In this document: positions 8,060 through 16,283 of the stretch, piece by piece
Numbering within the stretch: the first letter of the stretch is position 1
Layout of the letters: the number at the start of each line of letters is the position of its first letter
Source of the DNA: DASSBQ01 sp040981125
Lineage (GTDB): Bacteria > Nitrospirota > Nitrospiria > Nitrospirales > Nitrospiraceae
Assembly: GCA_040981125.1 (NCBI GenBank)
Contig: JANRMQ010000001.1
Span: 1-64,000 of the forward strand
Direction of reading: 5' to 3'
DNA: 64,000 nt
Notes under the pieces: model-generated
What the model was told of the DNA's origin: nothing
Seen by the model: the letters and a program-made list of their open reading frames with translations, nothing else
The model's database searches: none
Position numbers and translations under genes: made by a program

Positions 8060-9635
8060 CTAACGCCTCCATCAGACCAGCCAGCCGTTCTTCCACCAGA
8101 AGGGCCGCAGCCGCCGCATCAGCCATGGCTCCCTGACGGGCCAATTCTTCAAGCCGCTTTGTCGCCTCGTGCAGACCGGTCGCATGAAACTGCATGGCCG
8201 ACCCTTTCAACCGGTGCGCCCGTTTCATCAGCTCCTGGCTGTTCCCTTGCGCCAGCGCCTCCTGGATCCCAGCCATGTCCATTTTCGCCTGGGACATAAA
8301 CAGGCCCGCCAGCGCGGCAAATAACTCACGGTCCCCGTCGATCTGCTCCAAGGCCGCGGACAGATTGAAGGCGGAATTACCTTGCATGATGGTCTCCTTC
8401 CGAGATGACGACCCGTTTCCAATTTCGAGCGCCAAGAAGGCGACATCATCGGAAAAGTGATCGGATCCGTGCCAATCGCGGACGGTCTCGATCGTCCGGC
8501 TCACACAATCCGATAGATTCAGCCGGCGGGCGGCGATGAGCTGCTGTTCCAATCGTGATCGCCCCCAGAGCTCTCCGTCCGGAGACGGCGCTTCATAGAT
8601 TCCATCGCTGCATAAGACCAATCGATCGGACGAACGCAAAGCAATCTCCTGACTCGTAAATTGAGCGTCGGGGTCAAACCCAAGCGGCGGACTTTGATTG
8701 ATCAGCCATTGACAGCCGTCTTCCCCCTGCACCAGCGCGCCGCTATGGCCCGCCGTCGCAAACGACAATGACCAGGTATCGAGATCCAAGCGGCCGACCC
8801 ATAGAGTGAAATAATCGCCGTCTTCCGACAATGGGAACTGCCGGTTGGCCTGCGTGATGATCTCACCGGGATCGAACGACCGGCTGAACTTCGCCAGGTT
8901 GTCTTCGCGCAGAAAACTCGACAGGCCCACGGCCCGCAAGGCGGCCGCGACGCCATGACCCGACGCATCGAGTATCGACAAGCCCAACGCGTGGTCTCCC
9001 CACCGAGAGACTTGAAACAGATCCCCTCCCAGCGCCAGCGACGGATGATAGGCCCACGCCATGGCGACGCCCGGAAGCGGGGATTTCTTGGAAGGCAACA
9101 GGGACGAGACGAAACCGGCGGCTGATTGCAGTTCACTTTCCAATTCCTGTTGTTTGGCCGAGAGCTGACGATTGGACCGGCCCAGATCGTCGCGCGTGTG
9201 TTCGAGTTCCCGCACCAAGGCGCTCGCGCGGAGGTTGGCCTGAACGCGAGCCATAATTTCCTGCCTGCTTGCGGCTTTGCTGAGAAAATCATCCGCGCCC
9301 CGCGCCAGCCCTTCGGCGATCTGATCCGGCTCATCGTGAGCGGTCATCAATACGATCTGACAGGTCTTCAACGCGGGGTCGGCGCGAATCGCTTCACAGA
9401 CGGACGGGCCGTCCAATCCGGGCATGATCCAATCCAGAATGACCAAATTCGGCCGATGCGCACGCGCGGCGCTCAACCCGGCTTCCCCGTTCTCGGCCTG
9501 GATAACTTCACAACCGAACTTTTCCAAGCGAGCCGACATCCGGGCGCGCGTCACGGCGTCATCATCAACCAGAAGGATCGATGGACGAAGGACGGGCGAG
9601 TCAGCTGCTGCGAAAGAAGATTCAAACGCCGGCAC
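8034..9635 (-). CDS. Receiver-PP2C (SpoIIE) phosphatase-HPt protein
   Basis: This 533-residue protein has three domains. A receiver occupies about 18-132 (ILLVDDDAV, LVILDWIMPG, DFLSKA). An RsbU/SpoIIE-type PP2C phosphatase spans about 195-395 (LGGDLF, LDASGHGVAAAL, VLCSDGIYEAP, FSDDVAFLAL). A C-terminal HPt domain carries the phospho-histidine motif AHRLKGSAMQF near residue 470. The phosphatase should dephosphorylate STAS antagonists, and two lie directly upstream. A C-terminal HPt could link it to a histidine-kinase relay. The GTG start has AGGA six bases upstream. The last seven codons lie in an inverted-repeat arm. Confidence 0.88.
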   Translation of the reverse strand: MPAFESSFAAADSPVLRPSILLVDDDAVTRARMSARLEKFGCEVIQAENGEAGLSAARAHRPNLVILDWIMPGLDGPSVCEAIRADPALKTCQIVLMTAHDEPDQIAEGLARGADDFLSKAASRQEIMARVQANLRASALVRELEHTRDDLGRSNRQLSAKQQELESELQSAAGFVSSLLPSKKSPLPGVAMAWAYHPSLALGGDLFQVSRWGDHALGLSILDASGHGVAAALRAVGLSSFLREDNLAKFSRSFDPGEIITQANRQFPLSEDGDYFTLWVGRLDLDTWSLSFATAGHSGALVQGEDGCQWLINQSPPLGFDPDAQFTSQEIALRSSDRLVLCSDGIYEAPSPDGELWGRSRLEQQLIAARRLNLSDCVSRTIETVRDWHGSDHFSDDVAFLALEIGNGSSSRKETIMQGNSAFNLSAALEQIDGDRELFAALAGLFMSQAKMDMAGIQEALAQGNSQELMKRAHRLKGSAMQFHATGLHEATKRLEELARQGAMADAAAAALLVEERLAGLMEALARIIHDGL

Positions 9636-9647
9636 GAAGAATCCTGC

Positions 9648-9998
9648 TCAGCAGGCCATCGGAATATTGAGGCTCATCACCGCTTCTTGTTCCGATTCGT
9701 ACAACGGGATCATTTTCTGAATGCTGGCCAGGCTCATGATCTCCCGCACGTAGGCTTGGGGCCGAAGAAGGCTCAGTTTCGACCGGCTGTGCCGGAACGA
9801 CTGGCAGAAGAGGGCCAACATCCCCAACGCCGAGCTGTCCAAAAATCGGACTTGCTCCATATTGAGGATCAGATGCCGGCATCCCGCCAGTCTCGCGCCT
9901 TCCACCGCCGCCTTAAATTCTGCGCGATTGGCGTACGTCAAATCTCCGGTCAAGTCCAGAATCGTGGCGTTCGGCAGAACACGGGTCTTGATTTCCAT
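9648..9998 (-). CDS. STAS-domain anti-sigma-factor antagonist
   Basis: This 116-residue single STAS domain starts MEIKTRVLPNATILDLTGDL. The conserved loop FLDSSALGML, near residue 63, carries the serine normally phosphorylated by an RsbW-like kinase and dephosphorylated by an RsbU-like phosphatase. Both partner types are encoded just downstream. It has a strong AAGGAGC ribosome-binding site. Its ultimate target may be an anti-sigma factor or a motility output. Confidence 0.88.
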   Translation of the reverse strand: MEIKTRVLPNATILDLTGDLTYANRAEFKAAVEGARLAGCRHLILNMEQVRFLDSSALGMLALFCQSFRHSRSKLSLLRPQAYVREIMSLASIQKMIPLYESEQEAVMSLNIPMAC

Positions 9999-10035
9999 AG
10001 CTGCTCCTTATGGCCTTTCGGTGTGAGGCACGGGA

Positions 10036-10377
10036 TTAGGCGGTTTTCCGGAGGTCGACGAGTTCCCCGCCGTTCGACAGCGGAATAAATTCATGCAGGC
10101 CCGCGAGTTCGATCACTTCTTTGATGTTGGGCCGGGGCTTGGCCAGGATCAAACGGCAGCGCTCATTGGATAAGAGCCGATGGGTCACCATCAAAAGACC
10201 CAAGGCGGCGCTGTCGAGCATGGGCACCTGCGAGATGTCCAAGACGATCTGGCGCGCACCCTGCTGGCAGACTTTTCGAATCGCTTCTTGAAAGACTTTG
10301 CGCTGCGTATAGATAAACGGGCCATCGAGATGAAGCGCCGTTGTGGTTTGATCGATCCTCAGCTCGGTAATGGTCAT
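10036..10377 (-). CDS. STAS-domain anti-sigma-factor antagonist
   Basis: This 113-residue STAS domain starts at the ATG giving MTITELRIDQTT; a longer frame upstream overlaps the motB end and is not family-like. The phosphorylatable loop reads VPMLDSAALGLLM. It is a paralogue of the next STAS gene, with the same IKEVIELAGLHEFIPL-type C-terminal helix. Two STAS proteins, one switch kinase and one PP2C phosphatase make a compact partner-switching set located after motB. Confidence 0.87.
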   Translation of the reverse strand: MTITELRIDQTTTALHLDGPFIYTQRKVFQEAIRKVCQQGARQIVLDISQVPMLDSAALGLLMVTHRLLSNERCRLILAKPRPNIKEVIELAGLHEFIPLSNGGELVDLRKTA

Positions 10378-10510
10378 GGCGTCATTTCTCCACCGGACGG
10401 ATGCCGGCGCCTTATCACGGGATGCGGACGATGCTGCGTCTTGCTTCTTGCTTTTGATATCGGTTGGTTTTATTCGATTCTTGAGCGGGCGTGGGAGCAT
10501 CCCTCCACGA

Positions 10511-11338
10511 TTAGAATCGGCCCGGTACGGGAGCCGCCGATGAATGATCCTCCTGGGACGCAGCGGTTTGGGCGGTCTCACCCTGAATAGGAAGCATGTC
10601 TTCGTCCCCCGTTTCATGCGAGTGCTTTTCGAGGACGACGATTTCCACACGCCGGTTCTTCGCCCGTCCCTCCGGCGTCAGATTCTCTGAAATCGGCCGG
10701 GAATCACCGAATCCGGTCGCGGACAGGTATTTGGCCGGGACCCCGTGCAGCTCCGTGAAGATACGCACGACCATGACCGCGCGCGCAGCGGACAGCTCCC
10801 AATTGGAGGGAAACTGCGCCGTGCGGATCGGGACATTGTCGGTATGGCCCAGGACTCGGACATGGCGGTCCAGTTCGATCAGCACATCGGCCAATGCCTT
10901 CAAAAACACGATCGCGTCGGGCCGCATCGCCGCGGCTCCGCTTTGGAACAGGATCCAGTCCGGGAGCGAAATGGTGATGCTCCCGTTCCCGTTATCGATA
11001 ACCCGCACATCCTGTAACTCGATCTTGAAGTCCTGCTGGATGGCTTTGAGGATTTCTCGAATCTTGCGAATGGCCGGCTCGTTGACCGTGGACAGATCGG
11101 GATTGATCACCTGCGGCTTGGCATCGCCGACATTGAACGGCAGTTTACTAGCCGGCGAACTGGCCACCGGATTCAGCGCCGCCTTGATTGATTCGCTGAC
11201 CGTCCGATACTTTCCCTCGTTGACGGAGGAGACCGAATACATCACGACAAAGAAGGCAAAGAGCAGCGTGATGAAATCGGCATACGACACCAGCCAGCGC
11301 TCGTGATTTTCATGCTCTTCATGCTTCTTCTTTGACAT
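10511..11338 (-). CDS. motB: Flagellar motor stator protein MotB
   Basis: This 275-residue protein has a cytoplasmic N-terminus rich in Lys, Glu and His, then one transmembrane helix with the ion-binding Asp (VSYADFITLLFAFFVVMYS, Asp near residue 21). A periplasmic plug region follows, then an OmpA-like peptidoglycan-binding domain (about 140-250) with GHTDNVPI, NWELSAARA and NRRVEIVVL. With MotA it forms the stator that converts ion flow to torque. It follows motA on the minus strand but is separated from it by a 320-bp hairpin repeat array. Coupling ion (H+ or Na+) cannot be decided. Confidence 0.95.
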   Translation of the reverse strand: MSKKKHEEHENHERWLVSYADFITLLFAFFVVMYSVSSVNEGKYRTVSESIKAALNPVASSPASKLPFNVGDAKPQVINPDLSTVNEPAIRKIREILKAIQQDFKIELQDVRVIDNGNGSITISLPDWILFQSGAAAMRPDAIVFLKALADVLIELDRHVRVLGHTDNVPIRTAQFPSNWELSAARAVMVVRIFTELHGVPAKYLSATGFGDSRPISENLTPEGRAKNRRVEIVVLEKHSHETGDEDMLPIQGETAQTAASQEDHSSAAPVPGRF

Positions 11339-11340
11339 TT

Positions 11341-11658
11341 ATACCCCCCCACCCCGCGCAGACTTTCTCACCCGCCACATCCCCGGTTGCTTCGCAACCA
11401 CTTCCCGGGGACGCTGCCTTCCTCGATCTCACCCGCCCAACCCCGCGCAGTCCTTTTACCCCCGCCACATTCCCCGGTTGCTTCGCAACCACTTCCCGGG
11501 GACGCTGACCTTTCCCGATCTCACCGCCCACCCCGGGCAGTCCTTTACACCCGCCACATCCCCCGGTTGCTTCGCAACCACTTCCCGGGGACGCTGACCT
11601 TTCCCGGTCTCACCCGCCCACCCCGCGCACGCCGAGACGTGCGCTTTCCCGGGACCCT
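11341..11658. repeat. Hairpin repeat array 1, between motA and motB
   Basis: Three tandem units of about 90 bp each contain an inner hairpin GGTTGC/GCAACC (from 11385, 11476 and 11565), flanked by conserved cacccgcc and ttcccggggacgct stretches. A final short unit has stem GCGCACG/CGTGCGC around loop ccgaga. Stretches reading tctcacccgccca separate the units. No gene is visible. The whole gap between the motA stop and the motB start is made of these repeats, so the motA-motB transcript would carry a chain of stable stem-loops. Confidence 0.85.
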
Positions 11659-11661
11659 GTT

Positions 11662-12432
11662 TTACTTTTTCTCCGGCTTGGTTCGTTCATGCGGCGGCAG
11701 GAATGATTCAAGTTTTTCTTGAAGTAGCCGCGGGTTCTCGCCATGCGCCAGGCCGACCAGTCCCATGATCAGCATGTTGCGCGCGCCGGCCTCTTCTTTC
11801 AGCTTGTACTTGATCTTATTGGCGATCGGCAGAAAGAACAGATTGGCCGCGCCCACTCCATACACGGTCGCCACGAACGCGACCGCGATCCCGCCTCCGA
11901 GCTTCGACGGGTCGGCCAGATTTTCCATCACGTGAATCAAGCCCAAGACGGCTCCAAGGATCCCGACCGTCGGCGCATAGCCTCCGGCTGCTTCCCAGAC
12001 CTTGGCCGCCACGACGCCCTCTTCTTCATGGTGCTCGACTTCAATCTCCAATATCTCATGAACCACTTTAGGATCTGTGCCGTCCACAATGAGCTGAATG
12101 CCCTTCCGAAAAAAGGGATCGGGAATATCCTTCAATTTTGATTCGAGCGCGAGCAGGCCTTGTTTGCGCGCCACATTGGCCAGGTCCAAAATCGACGTAA
12201 TCATGGCCTTCGTATCATGACGCGGACTCGATAGCACCAACGACACGGCGCTCAAGGCGCGGATCACGACCGGCAACGGATTCTGAACACAGACCGCGCC
12301 GAACGTGCCCCCGATCACGATGATGAATGCGGTGAGCTGCATAATGGAGCCGGCATGGCCGCCCTCCAAGGCCTGCCCCCCCAAGATCGAACCGATCGCG
12401 ATGACGACGCCGAGAATCGTTGCTATATCCAC
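11662..12432 (-). CDS. motA: Flagellar motor stator protein MotA
   Basis: This 256-residue MotA/PomA-type protein has four transmembrane segments: MDIATILGVVIAIGSIL, LTAFIIVIGGTFGAVCV, TVGILGAVLGLIHVM and a fourth around VAFVATVYGVGAANLFFLP. The large cytoplasmic loop between the second and third segments (EVEHHEEEGVVAAKVWEAAGGYAP) interacts with FliG. It forms the stator ring with MotB. It is probably transcribed from the region shared with the divergent small gene at 12555. Confidence 0.95.
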   Translation of the reverse strand: MDIATILGVVIAIGSILGGQALEGGHAGSIMQLTAFIIVIGGTFGAVCVQNPLPVVIRALSAVSLVLSSPRHDTKAMITSILDLANVARKQGLLALESKLKDIPDPFFRKGIQLIVDGTDPKVVHEILEIEVEHHEEEGVVAAKVWEAAGGYAPTVGILGAVLGLIHVMENLADPSKLGGGIAVAFVATVYGVGAANLFFLPIANKIKYKLKEEAGARNMLIMGLVGLAHGENPRLLQEKLESFLPPHERTKPEKK

Positions 12433-12554
12433 GGTGACCTATGTTCTCGATGTTTCAGACATACTACTTATGTGGTAGTGGATTTTCGTCCCACCGCCCT
12501 TGCGAACCCGAGAAGGAGTCTGTTACGGTGGCGCTCATTGATCGGAGGTGTCCC

Positions 12555-12788
12555 GTGAGCGCTGCGGATCACTTGATGCTCGACGCAAAGCAAGCCATCC
12601 TCCATGAACAGCATCGCCGGTTCCAGGCTCTCCGGCAGGAAGGACGCTGGGCCGAGGCGATGCAGCAATTTCAGGTGACAATGAGCTGCGCCACGGACCT
12701 GTTGAATGAATCCGTTCAGCTTTTGCAGCGGGTCGTTGAAAAGCGACGTCCCGCTTCCGATCCCCCCGCCCCCTCCCCGCCGGCCTGA
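12555..12788 (+). CDS. Small helical protein of unknown function
   Basis: This 77-residue protein is taken from the GTG at 12555, which has GGAGG six bases upstream; another GTG at 12528 with AAGGAG is also possible. It reads almost entirely helical (HEQHRRFQALRQEGRW, then LLNESVQLLQRVVEKRR) with a Pro-rich tail, resembling FliT-like or other small export-chaperone sizes without a clear family match. It is divergent from motA and convergent with cheW, the only plus-strand gene in a 14-kb minus-strand block. Confidence 0.5.
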   Translation: MSAADHLMLDAKQAILHEQHRRFQALRQEGRWAEAMQQFQVTMSCATDLLNESVQLLQRVVEKRRPASDPPAPSPPA

Positions 12789-12811
12789 CTCTTTCAGCCT
12801 CATTGGCGAGT

Positions 12812-13330
12812 TCACGCCGCTTCGCTTTTCACCAAGAGCCGATTCAAATCCAGGACGATCAGCAGCCGATCATCGATGCGGCCGACTCCTTGCGTGAACT
12901 CCGCGCCGGCCGAACTCCCGATGTTCGGCGGCGGTTCGATCGCGCTTTTCGGCACGCGCAGGACTTCCACCACCGAGTCGACGATGAATCCCACCAGCTT
13001 GGCTTGAACGGATACCACCACGATTCTGCTCTGCAGCGTTTGCGTACTCGCCGAGAGCCCGAACCGGCGGCGAAGATCCAACACGGGAATGATGCGCCCG
13101 CGCAGGTTGATGACCCCTTCGACGAAGCGCGGCGTCTTGGGCACTCTCGTCACTTCGACCAGGCGGTTGATTTCCTGGACGCTGAGGACATCGACGGCAA
13201 ATTCTTCCTGGCCGATCCGACAGATGACGAACTGGCAGAGGTCGTCAGGCGACGTGCCGCCCGTCTCAACCATCTGTGGACCGGCCTTGAGCTGGGTATG
13301 CTGTGTGGTCTGCGGCGCCGCTACGCTCAT
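12812..13330 (-). CDS. cheW: Chemotaxis coupling protein CheW
   Basis: This 172-residue protein starts at MSVAAPQTTQ, with GGAAGGGTGA just upstream. The CheW SH3-like fold is recognisable: QFVICRIGQEEFAVDVLSVQEI, VINLRGRIIPVLDLRRRFGL, IVVVSVQAKLVGFIVDSVVEV and a final RLLIVLDLNRLL. It bridges chemoreceptors and CheA in the signalling array at the cell pole. It is the last gene of the che operon, 25 bases after the chemoreceptor. Confidence 0.93.
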   Translation of the reverse strand: MSVAAPQTTQHTQLKAGPQMVETGGTSPDDLCQFVICRIGQEEFAVDVLSVQEINRLVEVTRVPKTPRFVEGVINLRGRIIPVLDLRRRFGLSASTQTLQSRIVVVSVQAKLVGFIVDSVVEVLRVPKSAIEPPPNIGSSAGAEFTQGVGRIDDRLLIVLDLNRLLVKSEAA

Positions 13331-13355
13331 CGTGTCACCCTTCCATCCCGTGGCG

Positions 13356-15041
13356 TCAAATCTTGAACTCGCCGACGATGTTCTGGAGTTCCACGGCAAG
13401 CTGGCTCAGGTCCTGACTGGCCTTTGCCGATTCGTGCGCCCCGGACGCCGAGTCTTTCGTCACCTTGGCTACATTCTCGATGTCGCTGGCGATCTGTTGG
13501 GTCGCGACCGACTGCTCCTCCGACGCGACCGCAATCTGCCGGATCATATCCGCGCTTTCCGAGACCATCTGAACGATCTGCGACAAGGCGTCCCCGGTCT
13601 TATTGACCAGTTCCACGCCCGCCGAGACCTTTTGCGTCCCCTGCTGCATGGAGTCCACGGCGCCGCGCGTATCCTGCTGAATCTGCCGGATCATATCGCC
13701 GATTTCCTTGGTCGCCTTCGTCGTGCGTTCGGCCAGTTTCCGCACCTCATCCGCGACGACCGCGAAGCCGCGCCCCTGCTCGCCCGCTCTCGCGGCTTCG
13801 ATCGCCGCGTTCAAAGCGAGCAAATTGGTCTGGTCCGCGATGTCTTCGATGGTCCGGACGATTTCGCCGATCTGATCGGACGACTTTCCCAGTTCCGCGA
13901 TGATGGTGGCCGAGTTCGACACAGCGGCCGAGAGTTGCTGCATGCCCGAAATCGTGTTGGACACCACCACGCCCCCGTCCTTCGCGGTCTTTACGGTGTC
14001 TTGCGCGAGGCTCGCGGCTTTGCCGGAGTTCTGCGCCACCTGGCCGACGGTCGCGTTCATCTCTTCCACGGCCGCCGCGGTCTGCGAGGCCCGCGAGGTC
14101 AGCGTCTCGGTGCCCTTGGAAATCTCTTCGGCGGTGGCCGATAATTCCACGGACGCCGAGGCCACTTTGTCCGTCACGTGCGCGACTTTCTTGATCATCT
14201 TCTGCAGCTTCTCGATGAATTCGTTGAAGTAGCCGCCCAAATGCGCGATCTCGTCATTCCCGCTGACGGGAACCCGCTTCGTCAAGTCGCCTTCGCCTTT
14301 AGCAATGTCCATGGAAATGCTGCTCATCTGCGCCAGAGGCTTGAGCACCATGCTGCGGAGCATGAAATAGGTGACCATCACGATGATCGCGACGATGCCG
14401 AACATCAGGCCCCCGCTCTGCATCATGGATTTATTGGATAAGCCGGTGGCTTCCGCCATCGGCAAGGAGACGCTGAGCATGCCCAGGATGTCTCCGACCT
14501 GAGAACCGGTGTGACAACCGATGCAGGCCCCGGACACGGCCTTGTCCACGACGGCGCGCCGGAAGGTTTGTACGCCGTTCACGTCGTCCCGGCGGGCATA
14601 GCTCTCGGCGCCGCTCATGATCGCCCGCATCGCCTCGTTCTCGAACGTATCCTTCGGTTGGTTTATCGGATTGAGCGGATTCTGGCTGATCAAGCGCGCA
14701 TTGTAGAGGCCGGTCTTATTGGCTTCCTCCCCCATCTCCCGCACCGCGGTCGCCGGAACAGGAATGGCGTCGGGGGTGTTCGTATGATCCTTCAAGACCT
14801 GAATATCCGCCCCCGCTTTGGATTTCTTGATCTTGCCCACGTAATTTTGAGCGAGGTATGCGCGTCCGATCAGGATCTGCTGCGACAGGACCTTCGCCCG
14901 GTTCGTGAGCATCATGTCCATTTTGTCTTCTTCTTGCCGGTAGATCGCAAACAGACCGACCAGCATCATCACGACTGCGGTGACACAGATCGTTAAGGTG
15001 AACTTGGATCCGATCGACATATGCTTCATCATTGTCCCCAT
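13356..15041 (-). CDS. Methyl-accepting chemotaxis protein with c-type haem sensor
   Basis: This 561-residue receptor has a first transmembrane helix at about 12-33 and a periplasmic DUF3365/Tll0287-like domain containing ACIGCHTGS at 172-180, a CxxCH haem c attachment motif. A second transmembrane helix lies at about 210-229, followed by HAMP and a long cytoplasmic signalling hairpin with the conserved tip IADQTNLLALNAAIEAARAG. The bound haem suggests sensing of redox state or a gas such as O2 or NO, which is an inference. It lies between cheB and cheW and is the only chemoreceptor in this operon. A GGAGGGGG stretch precedes the ATG. Confidence 0.92.
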   Translation of the reverse strand: MGTMMKHMSIGSKFTLTICVTAVVMMLVGLFAIYRQEEDKMDMMLTNRAKVLSQQILIGRAYLAQNYVGKIKKSKAGADIQVLKDHTNTPDAIPVPATAVREMGEEANKTGLYNARLISQNPLNPINQPKDTFENEAMRAIMSGAESYARRDDVNGVQTFRRAVVDKAVSGACIGCHTGSQVGDILGMLSVSLPMAEATGLSNKSMMQSGGLMFGIVAIIVMVTYFMLRSMVLKPLAQMSSISMDIAKGEGDLTKRVPVSGNDEIAHLGGYFNEFIEKLQKMIKKVAHVTDKVASASVELSATAEEISKGTETLTSRASQTAAAVEEMNATVGQVAQNSGKAASLAQDTVKTAKDGGVVVSNTISGMQQLSAAVSNSATIIAELGKSSDQIGEIVRTIEDIADQTNLLALNAAIEAARAGEQGRGFAVVADEVRKLAERTTKATKEIGDMIRQIQQDTRGAVDSMQQGTQKVSAGVELVNKTGDALSQIVQMVSESADMIRQIAVASEEQSVATQQIASDIENVAKVTKDSASGAHESAKASQDLSQLAVELQNIVGEFKI

Positions 15042-15087
15042 ACCCCCTCCTCGCTCCTTCCTCGTGAACGTCTCAATGTGCTCTTTG

Positions 15088-16188
15088 TCACACCATATTC
15101 ATGATCTCGCCCACCACATGGGAGAGCGGAACCACCTTGTCTGCGCACCCCGCTTCGATCACCGCCTTGGGCATCCCATACACCACGCAGGACGCTTCAT
15201 CCTGCGCGATCGTCCGCCCCTTCGCCGCCTTCATTGCTTTGATGCCCTCCAAGCCGTCATGCCCCATGCCCGTCAGGATCACGCCGATTCCCCGCTCGCC
15301 GTACACCGCGGCTACCGACTGCATCAGGACGTCCGCGGACGGCGCATGAATGTGCTGTTCGTTGTTCGGACTCAAGGTCACCCCAATGCTGATCGGCGTC
15401 TTGCGCTTCACCCGGAGTTGCACGCCCCCCGGCGCCACCAGCACGACACCTGCCTTGATCTCGTCGCCTTCGCACGCCTCGCGTACGCTCAATTCACAGA
15501 GCGCATTCATGCGTTCCGCGAAGGGCTTGGTGAAACATTTGGGCATGTGCTGCACGATAACCATGCCGGCTGGAAAATCAGGGGGGAGCATCGGCAGGAT
15601 CTGCATGAGGGCCTGCGGACCTCCCGTAGAGCAGCCGATCGCCACGATTCTTTGTCCCCGCGTCACGCTAACCGAGTGCGAACTTAAGACGCCGGACCGA
15701 ACGTCGGTGAGGGGCTTGGCGGGCCCTGCGGCCCGAAAGGCGCGCATCCGCGGTTCCGGCCGCGCCACCGCGAGGATTTTGGCGATCAATTCGATTTGAA
15801 TCGCCGAAATCTTTGTCGCCACGCCGTCCAGTTGCTTCGCTACGTAGTCTACCGCGCCCAATTCCAGCGCCCGGAGCGTTTCCGACGCCCCTTCGCTCGT
15901 CAACGAACTGACCATGATCACGGGCGTGGGGCAATCGGCCATAATTCGCTTCAAGGCTTCGATCCCGTTCATTCCCGGCATTTCCACGTCCATGGTGATC
16001 ACATCGGGATGCAATTGGGCCGCTTGATGCAGCGCCTCCTCGCCATTTCTCGCAACACCCGACACTTCAATGCGTGAATCGGATGCCAGCATGGCGGACA
16101 AACTCTTGCGCATGAACGCCGAATCATCCACGATGAGCACCCGGACCGGCTTCCCTTGCACCGAGGTGGCTTGCACGCTGGTATTCAT
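15088..16188 (-). CDS. cheB: Protein-glutamate methylesterase CheB
   Basis: This 366-residue protein starts at MNTSVQATSV. A receiver occupies the N-terminus (VLIVDDSAFMRK, phospho-acceptor Asp in VITMDVEMPGMNG). The C-terminal methylesterase carries the catalytic Ser in AIGCSTGGP, His in VIVQHMPK and Asp in LTGMGHDG. It removes methyl groups from chemoreceptors for adaptation, opposing CheR in the same operon. The inter-domain linker is about 40 residues. A longer frame upstream overlaps cheV and is not family-like. Confidence 0.95.
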   Translation of the reverse strand: MNTSVQATSVQGKPVRVLIVDDSAFMRKSLSAMLASDSRIEVSGVARNGEEALHQAAQLHPDVITMDVEMPGMNGIEALKRIMADCPTPVIMVSSLTSEGASETLRALELGAVDYVAKQLDGVATKISAIQIELIAKILAVARPEPRMRAFRAAGPAKPLTDVRSGVLSSHSVSVTRGQRIVAIGCSTGGPQALMQILPMLPPDFPAGMVIVQHMPKCFTKPFAERMNALCELSVREACEGDEIKAGVVLVAPGGVQLRVKRKTPISIGVTLSPNNEQHIHAPSADVLMQSVAAVYGERGIGVILTGMGHDGLEGIKAMKAAKGRTIAQDEASCVVYGMPKAVIEAGCADKVVPLSHVVGEIMNMV

Positions 16189-16283
16189 GCCTTGCTCTTC
16201 GGACTCCGGTCCGGCGATCTTGAGCCGGCCGATCGAATGAATTCCATTGCTGATTGAGGAGCCTGGGCTTCGCGCCGTTCGGA

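Noticed and set aside
11341..11660. CRISPR array between motA and motB
   Set aside because: The repeated units are 87-91 bp hairpin modules without unique spacers of even length, and there are no cas genes.
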